DNA of 64,000 nucleotides. Origin: Rhizoctonia solani (Eukaryota > Basidiomycota > Agaricomycetes > Cantharellales > Ceratobasidiaceae). The notes under the pieces were generated by a model. It did no database searches. It had not been told where the DNA came from and saw nothing but the letters and a program-made list of their open reading frames with translations. Below are positions 15,804 through 26,762 of this stretch, one piece after another (position 1 is the stretch's first letter; each line of letters begins with the position of its first letter). Where the stretch lies: contig NC_057384.1 in NCBI RefSeq assembly GCF_016906535.1, positions 992,001 to 1,056,000 of the forward strand. Reading direction: 5' to 3'. Made by a program: the position numbers and the translations under genes.

Positions 15804-16467
15804 AAAGCTAACCAGAGATAAAATGAGCACAATCCAAGTACAGCCAATTTAAAATTCAAATTCAGGGCGCACAACAAAATAAGCGCTGATTGTCGTGCCT
15901 CTCACAAACTCAACACCCCGAAGATGCTCGCAAACATAAGATTGATCAAATCACCCAGACGCATCTATATATCCTCCCTCGTGACCAAAATCCCTCTAAA
16001 GTATTCACAGCAGCTGGACCCATGAAAAAGGGTAAAAGCGATAGAATTTATACTGAATTTCACAGTTAGAGGCTAGGGAGCTTGGCCCATATCAGACCCA
16101 ACCCAAGAGATTTGAACCTTGGTCGATATATACGGACCTTAGCAAGTGGCTATTTTGTGGCACTCATTCAGAATGCTGTATGACTCTATTTGGCAAAGAT
16201 CGAGTAAGCGCTCGACTCGCACGTGCGTCGGGAACCTTTCCTTACTGGCAACAATGGGCTTCGGATTTTGTTCAATCATACGTGGGTTAACAGTATTGTT
16301 GGTATAAGATGAAAACCTCCTCACCACGTGGAACGACCAGGACCCGAAGCCAAAACTGCGACGATTCTCACAACCATAACAAACACTGCTCTTGAGTCTT
16401 GACCGTTTAACTGAGCTCACACTCCTGCCAAATAATATTAGAACATAACTCCTAATTGTGTTCACCC
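15804..16467. promoter_or_regulatory. Divergent intergenic region between RPC2 and the GNAT-like gene
   Basis: The two start codons face away from each other across 664 bp, so both promoters lie here. I saw no clear TATA box and no coding sequence. Confidence 0.35.
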
Positions 16468-17369
16468 ATGTCTGTTCAAACTCCTGATATTTTCATCCGT
16501 CCATTTCACCCAAAGGATAGCAAAGAAGTCTACATGCTGGTCGGAATGAGTGCCATGGAACAGTTGGCCATCGCAAACCGTAAATGTGGGCATGTTATTG
16601 ATTGTCGAGTATACCTCCTAACTCACTCTTTTGACACAGCGTATTCTCATCCCCTGTTGATAAGCCTCTGGATTCTATCCGCAAGTGTGCTAATACAAGT
16701 ATTCCACCTCTGGCCGTCCGACTCGGAACAGGGCTGGATAAGTTATCTTTCTCCTGTTCCTCCCATCGCGGGTATAGCCGTACCATTCCTATTTGCCATG
16801 GACTGGTAAGTCCGTACATCCCATCCCATCAATCCAAACACGTACACGCACGCACACCTCAACTCACGATCATCCAAGGTTACACCGGCCGCAATTTGAG
16901 GAAATGCTACAGATCAGGATCAAAGCGTTCGCCAAAGTCGCGTTGTTATCCGAGCCCAAGCCTAGCTCGGCCAAGCCTCTGTTGCTAGTTATGGAGTACA
17001 AACAACGCCCATCGGTTGTGCCGTTCTCCCCTGTGACGTCCAGCCACCCGACCTTGCTATCGGCTTGCCTATTTTCACGTCGACTCGCCGTATCGTCGTG
17101 CTGGTGTGGGTCAGGACCTTCTTTCCTATGTTATCAAGGACTTGGCAAAAACTAATGCCGATATCGTCGCCGTGACCAACCCATTGACACCCTACGTTGC
17201 TGAATGTCTCCGTCGAGTCGGATTCAAACCAGATCAGGAAGCCATTCAAATCTGGGATACCGAGAGGCAAAAGAACGATCTAGACGGCCAAGGCGGAAAG
17301 GATATTGAAAAGGACAAGGTGTTTCTGGTGGACACCCGACGAATAGGGTGGAGACTAAGTTGGGCATGA
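16468..17369 (+). CDS. Membrane-anchored GNAT-like N-acetyltransferase (frame broken at two homopolymers)
   Basis: The start is ATG 16468 (MSVQTPDIFIRPFHPKDSKE) and the stop is TGA at 17367-17369. The N-terminal acceptor-side segment is followed, after an intron, by two hydrophobic stretches (PLLISLWILSASVLIQVFHL and PVPPIAGIAVPFLFAMDW). The C-terminal part has a GNAT acetyl-CoA loop (YRRAGVGQDLLSYVIKDLA) and VAVTNPLTPYVAECLRRVGF. The layout resembles NAT8-type membrane acetyltransferases. Between 17000 and 17080 the frame shifts twice. Both shifts look like one missing base in a homopolymer: CCC near 17008 and TTTT near 17072. Reading across them gives continuous protein similarity, so a base-calling error is more likely than a pseudogene, but I cannot exclude the latter. 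The substrate is unknown. Confidence 0.62.
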
Positions 17370-17739
17370 GGGGCTTTGGTGAGAGTCCCCTGCCATAAAT
17401 TGTCATCATCATGATACACATAGTCGGTCATATACATGGTCGTAAAGATAATAAAAACGTTGTAATAAAAATAATTCAAAAAGAGAACGAAATAATACGT
17501 TGGCTGGGTCATAGCATAAATCGTGGACTGCTAGGTTTATCGTCCAATGGAACGAATACAGTGTGCAGCCAGGAGGCGTAGCGTGGTTCATATGAGATTC
17601 CAGAAGGACCGTTTTCCAGCGTTGGGCAGGTGCCAACTGGACGGGGAGCTTGGTCTTGGCGCATGTTGCTGAAACTCGTCAGGTCAAACCATCAACGGCA
17701 TGACACGGGTGGCAAATTTAAAGATAAACCAGTCGATTA

Positions 17740-18660
17740 CTAGAATAACCGCTTGATGGAATCTCGACGACGACCGAACCAACTCCGTCCGCTTTTCCGT
17801 GATTCGCAACTCGTAGTATAGGACAATTTCTCGGACTTGGTGTCTAGGGACGGGTCATCGTACTTGAGTATCGCGAGCGACCGCTTGGTGCGTTTGGCAA
17901 GGATTCCTAGCTCTGTGTGACTATACGTTCTAGCGTTGCGGTATGTTTCACAAGTCTCTCTTGGAAATTGCGCGATCCCAAATAAGGCAAATGGGTTGGC
18001 TGCGCTTTGGGTAGGGCAAGACGTGTATGCGCCCAAGGTGTTCATGACAAGAGGTCGTAGAATGGGAGGGTGGTTGCCAAAACCAATCTGTGAGAGGGCT
18101 TTACGGCCGGTTTTAAGCAATAATCGAGCCCAAGAAACGTATTCGATGTCGTCTAGAAGCTGGACCCGTGGAGAAGGGAGTGATATTGAACGGAATAGCA
18201 TCCCCGCTCCCCTCCCCCCCTTATTTAAGGCCCCAGCCAACCACCAGGCAATCGCGTGTTTAACCGCGCAATCCCCATACATTCTCACAGTTTCTGATAC
18301 CGCCCGTGTTCGGAAGGCTTCGAGACGCTCCTGGATGATCCTGAATCATCGTAATTGCTCTATCAGGATCTTTAAATGTTGCCACCCATATCTGTCTCAT
18401 CGTGGAGTTATACCACGAGCACAGTTGCAATTATTCACTATCAGCCTAAGCGAGTCGAAACGATCTTGAAGAACAGCAGCATCTGGGTGTATGGCCAACC
18501 CTGCAATTCACGCATACATATCACCAAAAGAGCTCATCACTTGGCGATCAGCCGTCACTTCTGCCACGCGCTTGCCACGCGAGTTGTTTAGGTGCACATT
18601 CGAAATTAGTCGTGTCAGTTGGTCAAGGATAGACGTCAAGTTGACAGTTATAGGTCATTC
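17740..18660 (-). pseudogene. Decayed uncharacterised gene with three in-frame TGA codons
   Basis: One minus-strand frame runs from about 18660 to TAA near 17740 and reads as ordinary protein apart from TGA at 18508-18510, 18397-18399 and 18346-18348. All three are in phase with each other and with the last 182-codon open part. That part reads VRMYGDCAVKHAIAWWLAGA, then LLDDIEYVSWARLLLKTGRK, and ends in a basic RRRDSIKRLF. Two of the three stops are preceded by CGA. Alternative short introns could remove one or two of the stops, but no single clean splicing scheme was found. No family is recognised. Confidence 0.45.
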
Positions 18661-18957
18661 TTAAAGGAACGCTCTTCAACCGCGCACGTGTTGCCTGTCT
18701 TCACATCATCACACCAAAAGCAGAGAGACTGGTTGCCATTTTGGCCGAATTGGATGGGAGATGACATGCGAGTAACCACCTCCAAGAAAATATCAAGGCG
18801 TTGTTACTTGCATGATTGTGTAGTAGCACCATGAGGATCATGTGGCGGAAATGATAAGGTTGCCCATACGCGCAATCGTCTAGTAGTATTAAGCGAGTCC
18901 CTATATCTAAATTACAGTACCCTAGGATGAAAAAACAAATATAACATGGACTTCCGT

Positions 18958-21109
18958 CTACGTAGCCATAACCGCAATAATCCGAAAATGGTGCGGTTTT
19001 TCGGCTTTTGGGTTTGCAGTCTCTTCGATGACCTCGCATGTAACGCTAAACAAGAACGCGAATAAAAATCCATAAGGGAACTAGCCACTTGGGCCGTATC
19101 AAGGAACTCACTAGTGGTCGCCAGGCGTAACAAGAGAGTCGATATAAGCGACGGAGGGAACATTCATCTTCTTCTCCCAATGCCCATACAGCTTCACGGC
19201 TCCCTTCCTGTTATCATCGACCCAGCATTCAGCCACACCTGGGCTGTATGTTTCGCTCCTGAAGTAAAACACGGCCACGCGGCCTTCGGCCACTGTGACT
19301 TCGACCACGATGCGCGCGCCTACCTCATCGGTAGCGTACGAATGTTTACCACCATGAGCTATGTGCTTTTCCCATCCGTGAGATCCACCATATTTATCAG
19401 ATGGCATGAGGGGATGAGCTTCGTCATTGGCGTCGGCACAAAAAGGGTGTGGCGGGGGAGGGGTGCGAAGGGGAGCGTCAGGCTTCCACGGTGAAAATAG
19501 TTCACTGAGTGCCTGGCCGATGATCGTTGGCGGAACAGTATATGGAGTTTCCAGTCGCAAGGTCGATATACGGTCTTTAGGGTCGGGTAGGAGGGGATAT
19601 GCGATGTCCGTTGTCTCTCCGTCATCCGTTCGGTTATGAACTAGTTCGGGTGAAGGAGGTAGCCTAACGAGATTGAAGGCACCCGCACCGCTCGAGGGTT
19701 CATGCCCAAGGGTAGCATCTGCCCTTCCGCCCCCAACATGTGTTTCATTCAGGACGCCAAAAGTGTTGAGAAGACATAGTTGTTTCTCCAGGTAGGCAAT
19801 AGTCAAATCCCCCAAGACTTTATGACCAGCGGCGTTTGGGTGCACATAATCCTTTGTCCAGAAAGTTTCTCCGACAGTGTGTGCATAACGGAGATGATGA
19901 ACGTAAAGCAGGGGTTTGATACTGTGGGCTATGAGCCGCTTGTTGAATTATATGTGTCATGATGAACTTACGAAATATAGGGTACGCTGTGATGCAATAC
20001 GGTCACAAATGGTTTGGTTTAATTTGAAAAGACACTCACTCGTAGTATTGTACGGCCGGAAGATGTGTGACCGATGGATCCATATAGCCATAATCGAAAG
20101 ATAACTGTGGGCGGTTCAGTAAAGTTCGCGACAAATGACAAAAGCCCCACCTGAGGACCCCAAGCACCAACTACCAATACCGCAGGCTTATTCGGGAACT
20201 CCAGAACAATTCTCAGCAACTGGTCAAAGTATATAGTATAATTTAAATAGCTACAACGATTGACGATTAACCAGACGCCCGATAAGTAAGCCAATCCGGA
20301 CTCACGGTTGGTCGTTGACATCAAACTCTAGTATCAAAAGGTCCACGTCTAAAGGAACATGGTGTGTTCCACAAAAAGCGTAATAGCTAGACAGCAAATC
20401 ATTACCAGGTTTTCAGCCCGTGAGATCCTGGCTCATCAATAAGGACGTACCTCGAGTCCATACCCCCGATCGCACCATTCACAGCTATCACTCCGTCCTC
20501 CTTCCCACCGTACAATTTTTCTCTCATCCAATCTACGATCCGTCGGGCATAGCAGCTTTTCCCCATTGAATCCGTATCCACGCCGTGGCAAGCGCTCACA
20601 GACCCGCCAAGAACGCCGACCTTGACTGGACGCTGCTGTGAAACATCCAGAAACCGACGTGTTCGCGCGCCAGTCCCGGTATATAGACGTGACCTTTCCA
20701 AGGCTGGTGCCGAATAGGTAGTGCACAATGCCGAACCAAATGGGCTTGTTCCGCACCCACAGACATCTTCTACGATTGCTATAGTCGCATTTGGAGAATC
20801 AGAGGGTTTATTAGGTATATAAGAACGAAGTCTATCAGATGGACCAAATACGGCGAAGAGCAAAGCTAAAAGTATTAACAAGAGGAAAACAATGCACGTG
20901 CACTGAGCATGAGGGATACGTCGACGCGACACAATTCGTCTGGAACGAGGTGCATCATCGCGCCGACGGTACGAGCCCGAGTTATCCAGTAAGCCGTCGC
21001 GCTCCTGCTCTGTAATTTCTTCGTCGTGATATTTTTGCATTTCTATGCCGTTGTGCCCAATAGAGTCGACTCTTTCGTGAGAACCAGACGGAGAACCAAA
21101 TCTGCTCAT
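18958..21109 (-). CDS. Type II membrane SGNH/GDSL hydrolase (capsule-associated-like)
   Basis: The best ATG is 21107-21109 (MSRFGSPSGSHERVDSIG). A charged cytoplasmic tail precedes one membrane helix (CTCIVFLLLILLALLFAVFG). The lumenal catalytic domain begins with VGVLGGSVSACHGVDTDS, carrying the nucleophile serine of block I. Later exons give LLILEFDVNDQP, KPAVLVVGAWGPQ and DYVHPNAAGHKVLGD with the catalytic Asp-His pair. A beta-rich C-terminal domain follows. The last intron removes an apparent stop after LVTPGDH and joins to YVTCEVIEETANPKAEKPHH, ending IIAVMAT and TAG at 18958-18960. Related fungal proteins are Golgi enzymes thought to act on O-acetyl groups or on glycan synthesis. The exact substrate is not known. 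Confidence 0.75.
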
Positions 21110-21479
21110 CGAGGCCCACCAGAACAGATAGAATATTAAATATCGATGGACGGACCAATGCTTTTTTAAGTCATCCAAGAGGGGATTCGAGGTTGTTTTC
21201 GCCAAAAATAGGCTGTCGATGTGCTTGTCAAGTCGTTAGCCTGTCCAAGGGGTCTTTGATTAGTCATCCACTGTGAACGTGCAGGACCATTCGCCTCTTC
21301 GGGCAAGCCTCGGCTCAGATAATTATGCTCCGGTCATAGCTTAAGAGAAAACTAGTATTAAACATGCCATATGACAAGGTATCTTCGAATTCGTCATACA
21401 TGAAACTTCGCTTCTAATCACACCAATATTGGGATTGCACATCGATTTCAAATACGAAAAACGACCATGAACCACTGAA
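21110..21479. other. Intergenic stretch between the SGNH hydrolase and F-box genes
   Basis: It holds the promoter side of the SGNH hydrolase gene and the 3' flank of the F-box gene. Nothing else is seen. Confidence 0.4.
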
Positions 21480-23064
21480 TCACCACCAATCTTTGGTCGG
21501 GTTGAGATGTTTGTCGGGAGCAACACGTATCATCGCTCCAGGACAAACATCAACGAGTAGATCATGTAATAAAGAATCTCTTTTAGGTGGTCCAAGACTG
21601 CAGCGCCATACGATCACCGGCTGACTTGGGTAGGCTCTGAATATGCCTTTCAGGTCTTCAAGACGGTACTCCTTCCCACAGCTCAAAAGATAAAATGTAA
21701 TCAACCGAATAGTAACACTTGGTAGTATCTCCTCATTGACACCATTTTCACTTGAGAACCAGCTCAAGGCTAGGGTAGGAACCTTTGGCGTATAATTGAG
21801 TAATTTATGTATGTTCTGTTCCTGAAAACACTCAGCACCCAGGTTGACCAAATTTGAATAATTGAATAATTTCTGTATCGCAGGATTAAAAAAACAAAGC
21901 CTTCCTGCCTCATTTTTCTAACGACAATGTCAACGGTTTGCGCCTAGGTGTGACCGATTGGAGCAAGGGAGCAAGAGACTCTTCGTGTACTAAGCCAACC
22001 CTCAACTCCTCCGGGTCGTAGACGGATACCGGTACGATGGTGACATCGTCTGGTAGATGTATCTCGATCATGAGGTTGAGTTCAAAGACACGAAGACCAG
22101 GCCTGTTTTTTTAATATACTTATGAGTACTGATTCGGTAATGCATCCAAACTGCGTACAAACAGAGTTCGGAAAGACCGTGGTATTCCTTGCTTGACCAA
22201 GGAGGGATGAGAACCATTGAGTCTTAAGACAGATACATTCGACAAACGAGTATCAAAGGTATCTCGAGGCACGTCGAGCGACATGTTATCTATTCGGTGG
22301 GCGGTAGTGGTATCTCTACGGGGACCCGAAAACCTCCGGAGCGCTCACTCACTCGTAAAGGTAAGTGAGTACTTTGGAGTATCAAATATGACGCTCCGAA
22401 GTGCTCGTGAGACGCTCCGGATCCGGTGGGATCCAAATGAGCAGGTCCCCAAAACCTGAGCACTCTGGAGCACTCCGGGGGTTTTCGGGTCCCCGTAGAG
22501 GTCATCGATAGGCATGAAGAAAAACGAGGATCCTTGAAACTTTTTGCCCTCAATGGTAAGGTGTTTCAGAGCTCCAGGTATGTAAAAGGCAAAGCATTTT
22601 TGCAGCACAGTGGGTTTCTTTGCACTAGATGAGGTAGAATATAGTGTCTTGGTTTCCAGTGACTTGATACGGCTTGTGACTGAGACGAGGAGCCGAATAA
22701 GTTGATCACTATTCGGAAATGCGTCATAGGCGGTCGGGTCAACATGAACATTTAGCAACAGCTGGCCGGGTCGGAAAGCATAAACTTCGATATAGTCAAC
22801 TACCTCCTCCGCAATAGGTAGGTATGGGCATAGATCAATATGGGACCATAAACTATGCATATGGAGTGCAATATCACGCCAATGCGAACAGACATGGGAT
22901 AGAATAACGGGGGCGTTCAAGATCGAAAAGGCTATTTTGGAATCATCCCCGAATCCGAGAGCTCGAGTACTATCCAAGATGTACAGGTCGGCTTTGACAA
23001 AAGCCTTAAGAATACGAGTGATGACCTCGGTCGGGAGAGAATTGACCGGGGAAATGGGTGGCAA
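21480..23064 (-). pseudogene. F-box protein gene split by a MITE
   Basis: The start is the ATG at 23062-23064 (MPPISPVNSLPTEVITRILK). The N-terminal F-box reads SLPTEVITRILKAFV followed by ILSHVCSHWRDIALHMHSLW, the common basidiomycete form with a WRxIA-x-xxxLW helix. Coding runs on to FFFMPIDD, where the MITE at 22314-22500 begins; the frame then ends inside it. Beyond the element the same strand reads IDNMSLDVPRDTFDTRLSNV, then LRVFELNLMIEIHLPDDVTI. After a last intron it continues LFNYSNLVNLGAECFQEQN and stops TGA at 21480-21482. Leucine-rich character is visible in the tail. An intact allele would encode a protein of roughly 440 residues. As it stands the reading frame is truncated, unless splicing removes the insert. 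Confidence 0.62.
22314..22500. mobile_element. MITE inserted in the F-box coding exon
   Basis: The left end (CTCTACGGGGACCCGAAAAC, then CTCCGGAGCGCTC) is the reverse complement of the right end (GAGTGCTC...CCGGGGGTTTTCGGGTCCCCGTAGAG) with few mismatches, and there are further inner GCTCCGGA repeats. Length is 187 bp with no coding capacity of its own. The flanks GGTAT and GTCAT are similar but do not give a clear duplication. It differs in end sequence from the element at 7232-7425, so it is a separate family. Confidence 0.72.
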
Positions 23065-24231
23065 CCAATTCCTAGTCCAGATTAATGTTGGTTTCGCTTC
23101 TTTGACTTTTAGTTTCGTAGGATAGAGTCAAAAATAGCTCTCTTATTACGCGATTCGATAGTTCCGAATGCATCCCATCGATCGTGTTACTTTGGAGATA
23201 AGAATCATGAGTCGAAGAACAGACTTCACGATATTGACATAGCACGTCCTGGTGGCGGCGTCGAGGTTTTCAGTTATTTTTGGCTCGAAAGGTGGTTGCG
23301 ATGACTGGCTCGGTGGTGAAAAGGACCACCTGCCACCACTGGCGTAAACATGACGCACCGACGTCCTCATATAAACGCCGACAGCTAGCCAGAAAGGGAG
23401 AAATAGATTCGTTGTGCGGCAATGCTTTCGGATAGATCAAAGACTCATAAGAACCACAATTAGTCTGCAGTATTAAACTTCGCCAGTGGGTAGCGAAAGT
23501 GTAGGCACCCCCTGGTGTCGTAACAGGAGGTGAGGCAGCCAAGCCCTAGGCTGAAGGATTATTCAGTTAGACCGGTGCATCCGGGTACTTCCGCTTGTGT
23601 TTATTCAAAGCGCAAAGGGGCCGGGCTATTCAAAACACTAGGTAAATGTGATGGACTATTCATGACAGTGATAATAGACATGTATTGGCCCACGGAGAAA
23701 ATTGGCGTGATCTTCCTTGGGTACAACAGAATCACAAAACATAAGATACATAGCATTTTGTACGTACATTGCCTTATTATGGAACAAGACGCAAGATCTT
23801 ATACGAACAAGGCTAAACATATGCTAAACTTTGTATCCGAGAGGTAAAAATCCCGCATATATCATGTACTGAATTCATAAACCAGTAAGAACTACATGCA
23901 TGGCTAAACACAGTGTCAAACCAAGTACAGGACTCGTTTCATTAAGTCAGCGATGAGTAAGGACATGATATTCATTGACAGGATGCGGCTAGTTCCGCGA
24001 TTAGGTACTATATAAGGTAGAGGTAGTCGTAAGATGTAAGGTGTAAGGTAATAAAGTGGGAGAGATCCCGTAATAAGGTACTGAGTAACAGCCCTTCGTA
24101 ATCATAAAATCCCAAAAAAAGACAGGCTACAATCATACATGAGTTGTGGAACAGAGTAGGGGGGAGGGAGAATACAACGGATACTACAAATAGCCCAAAG
24201 AACCGAATGGAAATCCGCGAAGAAAAAGGCT
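23065..24231. other. Gene-poor stretch with an unassigned open frame
   Basis: Between about 23146 and 23540 the minus strand has two overlapping frames (ending ATTFRAKNN and RSMGCIRNYRIA). Neither has a good ATG and I recognise no family; they may be a relic. The rest, including the purine-rich run near 24010-24060, shows nothing I can support. Confidence 0.3.
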
Positions 24232-25173
24232 TTAATCCGATTCGGAAGAAAGACTGAGAGCTTCGAATCGCAACGAGCTCGAGCTGCGGCGTGGTTCCAG
24301 CCCATGGTTCGGGGTGCGGAAGGTGGCACTCTCCCGGCGCTTCAAAATCATTCGAGCTACAATTTGGTCGGCCAGCGGAACCGAGGTAGAGTTCTGGGTT
24401 CCAGTAAGCCCGAGAGCGGATAATTCGTAAGATGGAGGTGGGGTCTGAGGTGGAGAAACACGAGCCCGGCGCGCATCAAGCAAATTTCCGAGCTCAACAA
24501 TACGCATACGTTCGCTGCGGCGGCGGCGGCGCACTTCGCTACGGGCACGACGGTATTCCGCCTCAGTCACAGGATCCTCGTGAGTTGGGTAAGGTTGGGT
24601 CCATGGGAAAGAGGCCGACCCTGATGATGAGGAAGGAGAACTAGGCTGAGAGCGCGACGCCCTGAGATTGCGGATACGGAAAGACAATTCTTGTTCATGG
24701 TACCTCGCGACCCGTTCAGCATGCACGGCACGGCAGCGAGCAGCAAGAATGGCGTGCTCTTCAGCCGAGATGTCTTCCTCTTCTTCAGACTCCTCTTCGA
24801 ATGTCTCGCAATAACCATAAGGCGGTGGAGACGGGGATCGGGACGACGATGGTGACGATGAAGACAACATAGAGGTACGATCGGCCTCGAGGTCAAGCGT
24901 GCGAACTCGGCGCAGACGTGGTGGAGACGTATTCCTTTCTCGGCGGTAAGGATTGCGAGAAGCGAACTGAGTGCGATCCTCGTTTTTCTCAGTTGGGAAA
25001 CGGAAGGCTGAGAGAGAGGAAGACTCGAAGAAAGGAGGAGGGGACGAGAGGTTGTCTGCGAATTCGCTCTTGGACGAAGGCGGTAGATCGAATGTATCTG
25101 TGAATCGTGCCAGCGGGGATGGAGCGCAGGGGAGCGATCCGATAGGACTAAGCAAGAACTGGGAGGTGTCCAT
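24232..25173 (-). CDS. Intrinsically disordered protein with PPxY motifs
   Basis: A single uninterrupted frame of 313 codons from ATG 25171-25173 (MDTSQFLLSPIGSLPCAPSP) to TAA at 24232. Composition is dominated by Ser, Pro, Arg and Glu. Visible parts are a Ser-rich block (SSSSPSSSRSPSPPPYGY), an acidic patch (EEESEEEEDISAEEH) and a charged helix likely to form a coiled coil (EAEYRRARSEVRRRRRSER, then MRIVELGNLLDARRARV). A second PPxY (PPPSYELSALG) follows. Two PPxY motifs suggest docking to WW domains, for example Nedd4/Rsp5-type ubiquitin ligases; this is inference. No catalytic domain is seen. A (GGGA)n tract lies about 380 bp upstream. Confidence 0.6.
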   Translation of the reverse strand: MDTSQFLLSPIGSLPCAPSPLARFTDTFDLPPSSKSEFADNLSSPPPFFESSSLSAFRFPTEKNEDRTQFASRNPYRRERNTSPPRLRRVRTLDLEADRTSMLSSSSPSSSRSPSPPPYGYCETFEEESEEEEDISAEEHAILAARCRAVHAERVARYHEQELSFRIRNLRASRSQPSSPSSSSGSASFPWTQPYPTHEDPVTEAEYRRARSEVRRRRRSERMRIVELGNLLDARRARVSPPQTPPPSYELSALGLTGTQNSTSVPLADQIVARMILKRRESATFRTPNHGLEPRRSSSSLRFEALSLSSESD

Positions 25174-26762
25174 GGTAATCGGTGAGATTTTTTGAATGGG
25201 CAAGTGTTTCGTACGAGGGATCCAAAAAGAGCTATTACAGTCTTGAGGTCGTATTTACTTGTAAATTCCTAATACAGTAACGTTGAAAGGCAGAGCAATC
25301 TGAAAAATAGTTTAAATTAGTTATAGGATACTACTCGAGATAATAAAGTATCAAATATATGACGTAGACTTACACAACCACCGGAAAATTCCACAGCAAG
25401 ACAGATCGTAGGTATTAATTAGTGTAGTAAGCGAGCGCTGGAATTAACTAAGACAATAAGGTAGTGTGTAGTAAAGAGATCGTGAGTAGAGTCGAAACGG
25501 ATGAAAATATGCTGCACCGAGGCAGTCTGGGGCGGGAAGAGCGTAGCGTAGGGGAGGGAGGGAGGGAGGGGAATATGAGAAGACGTAAGGACGATCCAGA
25601 GGCTTAAGAGCCAATCGAGAGCGGTGTGGCTTGCCGAGCCGTCACATCGCCGTCATATGGCTGCGGTCGAGGCTTGGAATTTACTTCTGGAGCTCAAGTC
25701 GCACTAAAGGCTAAGGCTCACCCATAGATGTCCACCAGGCCAGATTATCAATACATTATACTCCTGGAAAGTGGGGACTGAGCTCCCAGCTGGGTAGTTC
25801 CTCAAGATTGACAGGAAGATCTAGCCAGAACAGCAGTGGGACAAGATTACAAAAGCGTGGACGATGGTTTGAGGTATCAGGTCTGTGGTGCATCTCAGAC
25901 CACGTATGGAGGTATAAACTCGGACGAGGAGATCAAGTATGTCTCAGGTATGATCTGTACATTCGCGACGATTATAAGAGGTACAAGAATCTTTTGAGAA
26001 TATACACCAGTTGTGAATCAAAGGGTACTATGGGACTCAGTCTTCCCTATTGCTTGCTTCGTACATCATGATGGAATAAAATGAGACCAAGTCAGTGGCT
26101 ACTCACGTGATGTTGAAATAGAGTTAGTCATCATTACGGCTTGTGGAGACTCGCCACCCAGACGTCATCCAGCAGCGGTCGCATACAGTGGTACTGGCAG
26201 AGGTACATGGCAATAACAACGATGATGTTGGTTTGCGTTTTAGAGTTTGGCACATGCTCCGGTAAAACCTATTGTCTCTGTTCTCACTTTACATAGGTGT
26301 CCAATTCATACTTGCTTTTCTTCAACGAATGGTTTTGCGCATATACAGTGCTGGTTTATCCCTTGACTATTTAAAAGATAAACTCTACCATCGTACGACT
26401 CAGACCATCATTAAAGATATTTTTCTCCGATACCAAATATTGTTGTGGACAGGACTCGCAATGATTAAGCTCGCGGTAATGACAGACTTGACATATTCAG
26501 AGACAGCCTTTCCAATAGTGAGCCCCAGTGTCACAAGTCATCTCTACGGCGTGTTCAACTAACTTGGGCGGTGATTGCACCTAGCATTGCATGCCGACGG
26601 CCATCCGTATCAAGACGGCCATACGTCTGCTCTGGCGAACACATCCGGTCACTTTTCTTTCTTCTATTGATATACTACATAATTTCCCTAGTCGAGGTCG
26701 GCTCAGCAATAATCAAACTTCAATTTCCCAAATGTCAATCATTATTCCACCATATCAAACAT
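25174..26762. other. Intergenic stretch, 1.6 kb
   Basis: It contains the upstream region of the PPxY-protein gene, including a purine tract of GGGA repeats at about 25550-25572. It also holds the 3' flank of the otubain gene. The reading frames around 25800-26560 have no recognisable motifs and were not accepted as genes. Confidence 0.35.

Noticed and set aside
17740..18660. TGA read as an amino acid (alternative code)
   Set aside because: TGA ends several sound genes here (F-box, sugar transporter, otubain), so the standard code applies; decay or missed introns explain the three TGA codons better.
26272..26562. A 96-codon hydrophobic frame on the plus strand
   Set aside because: No family resemblance, no convincing exon neighbours, and AT-rich composition typical of the surrounding intergenic DNA.
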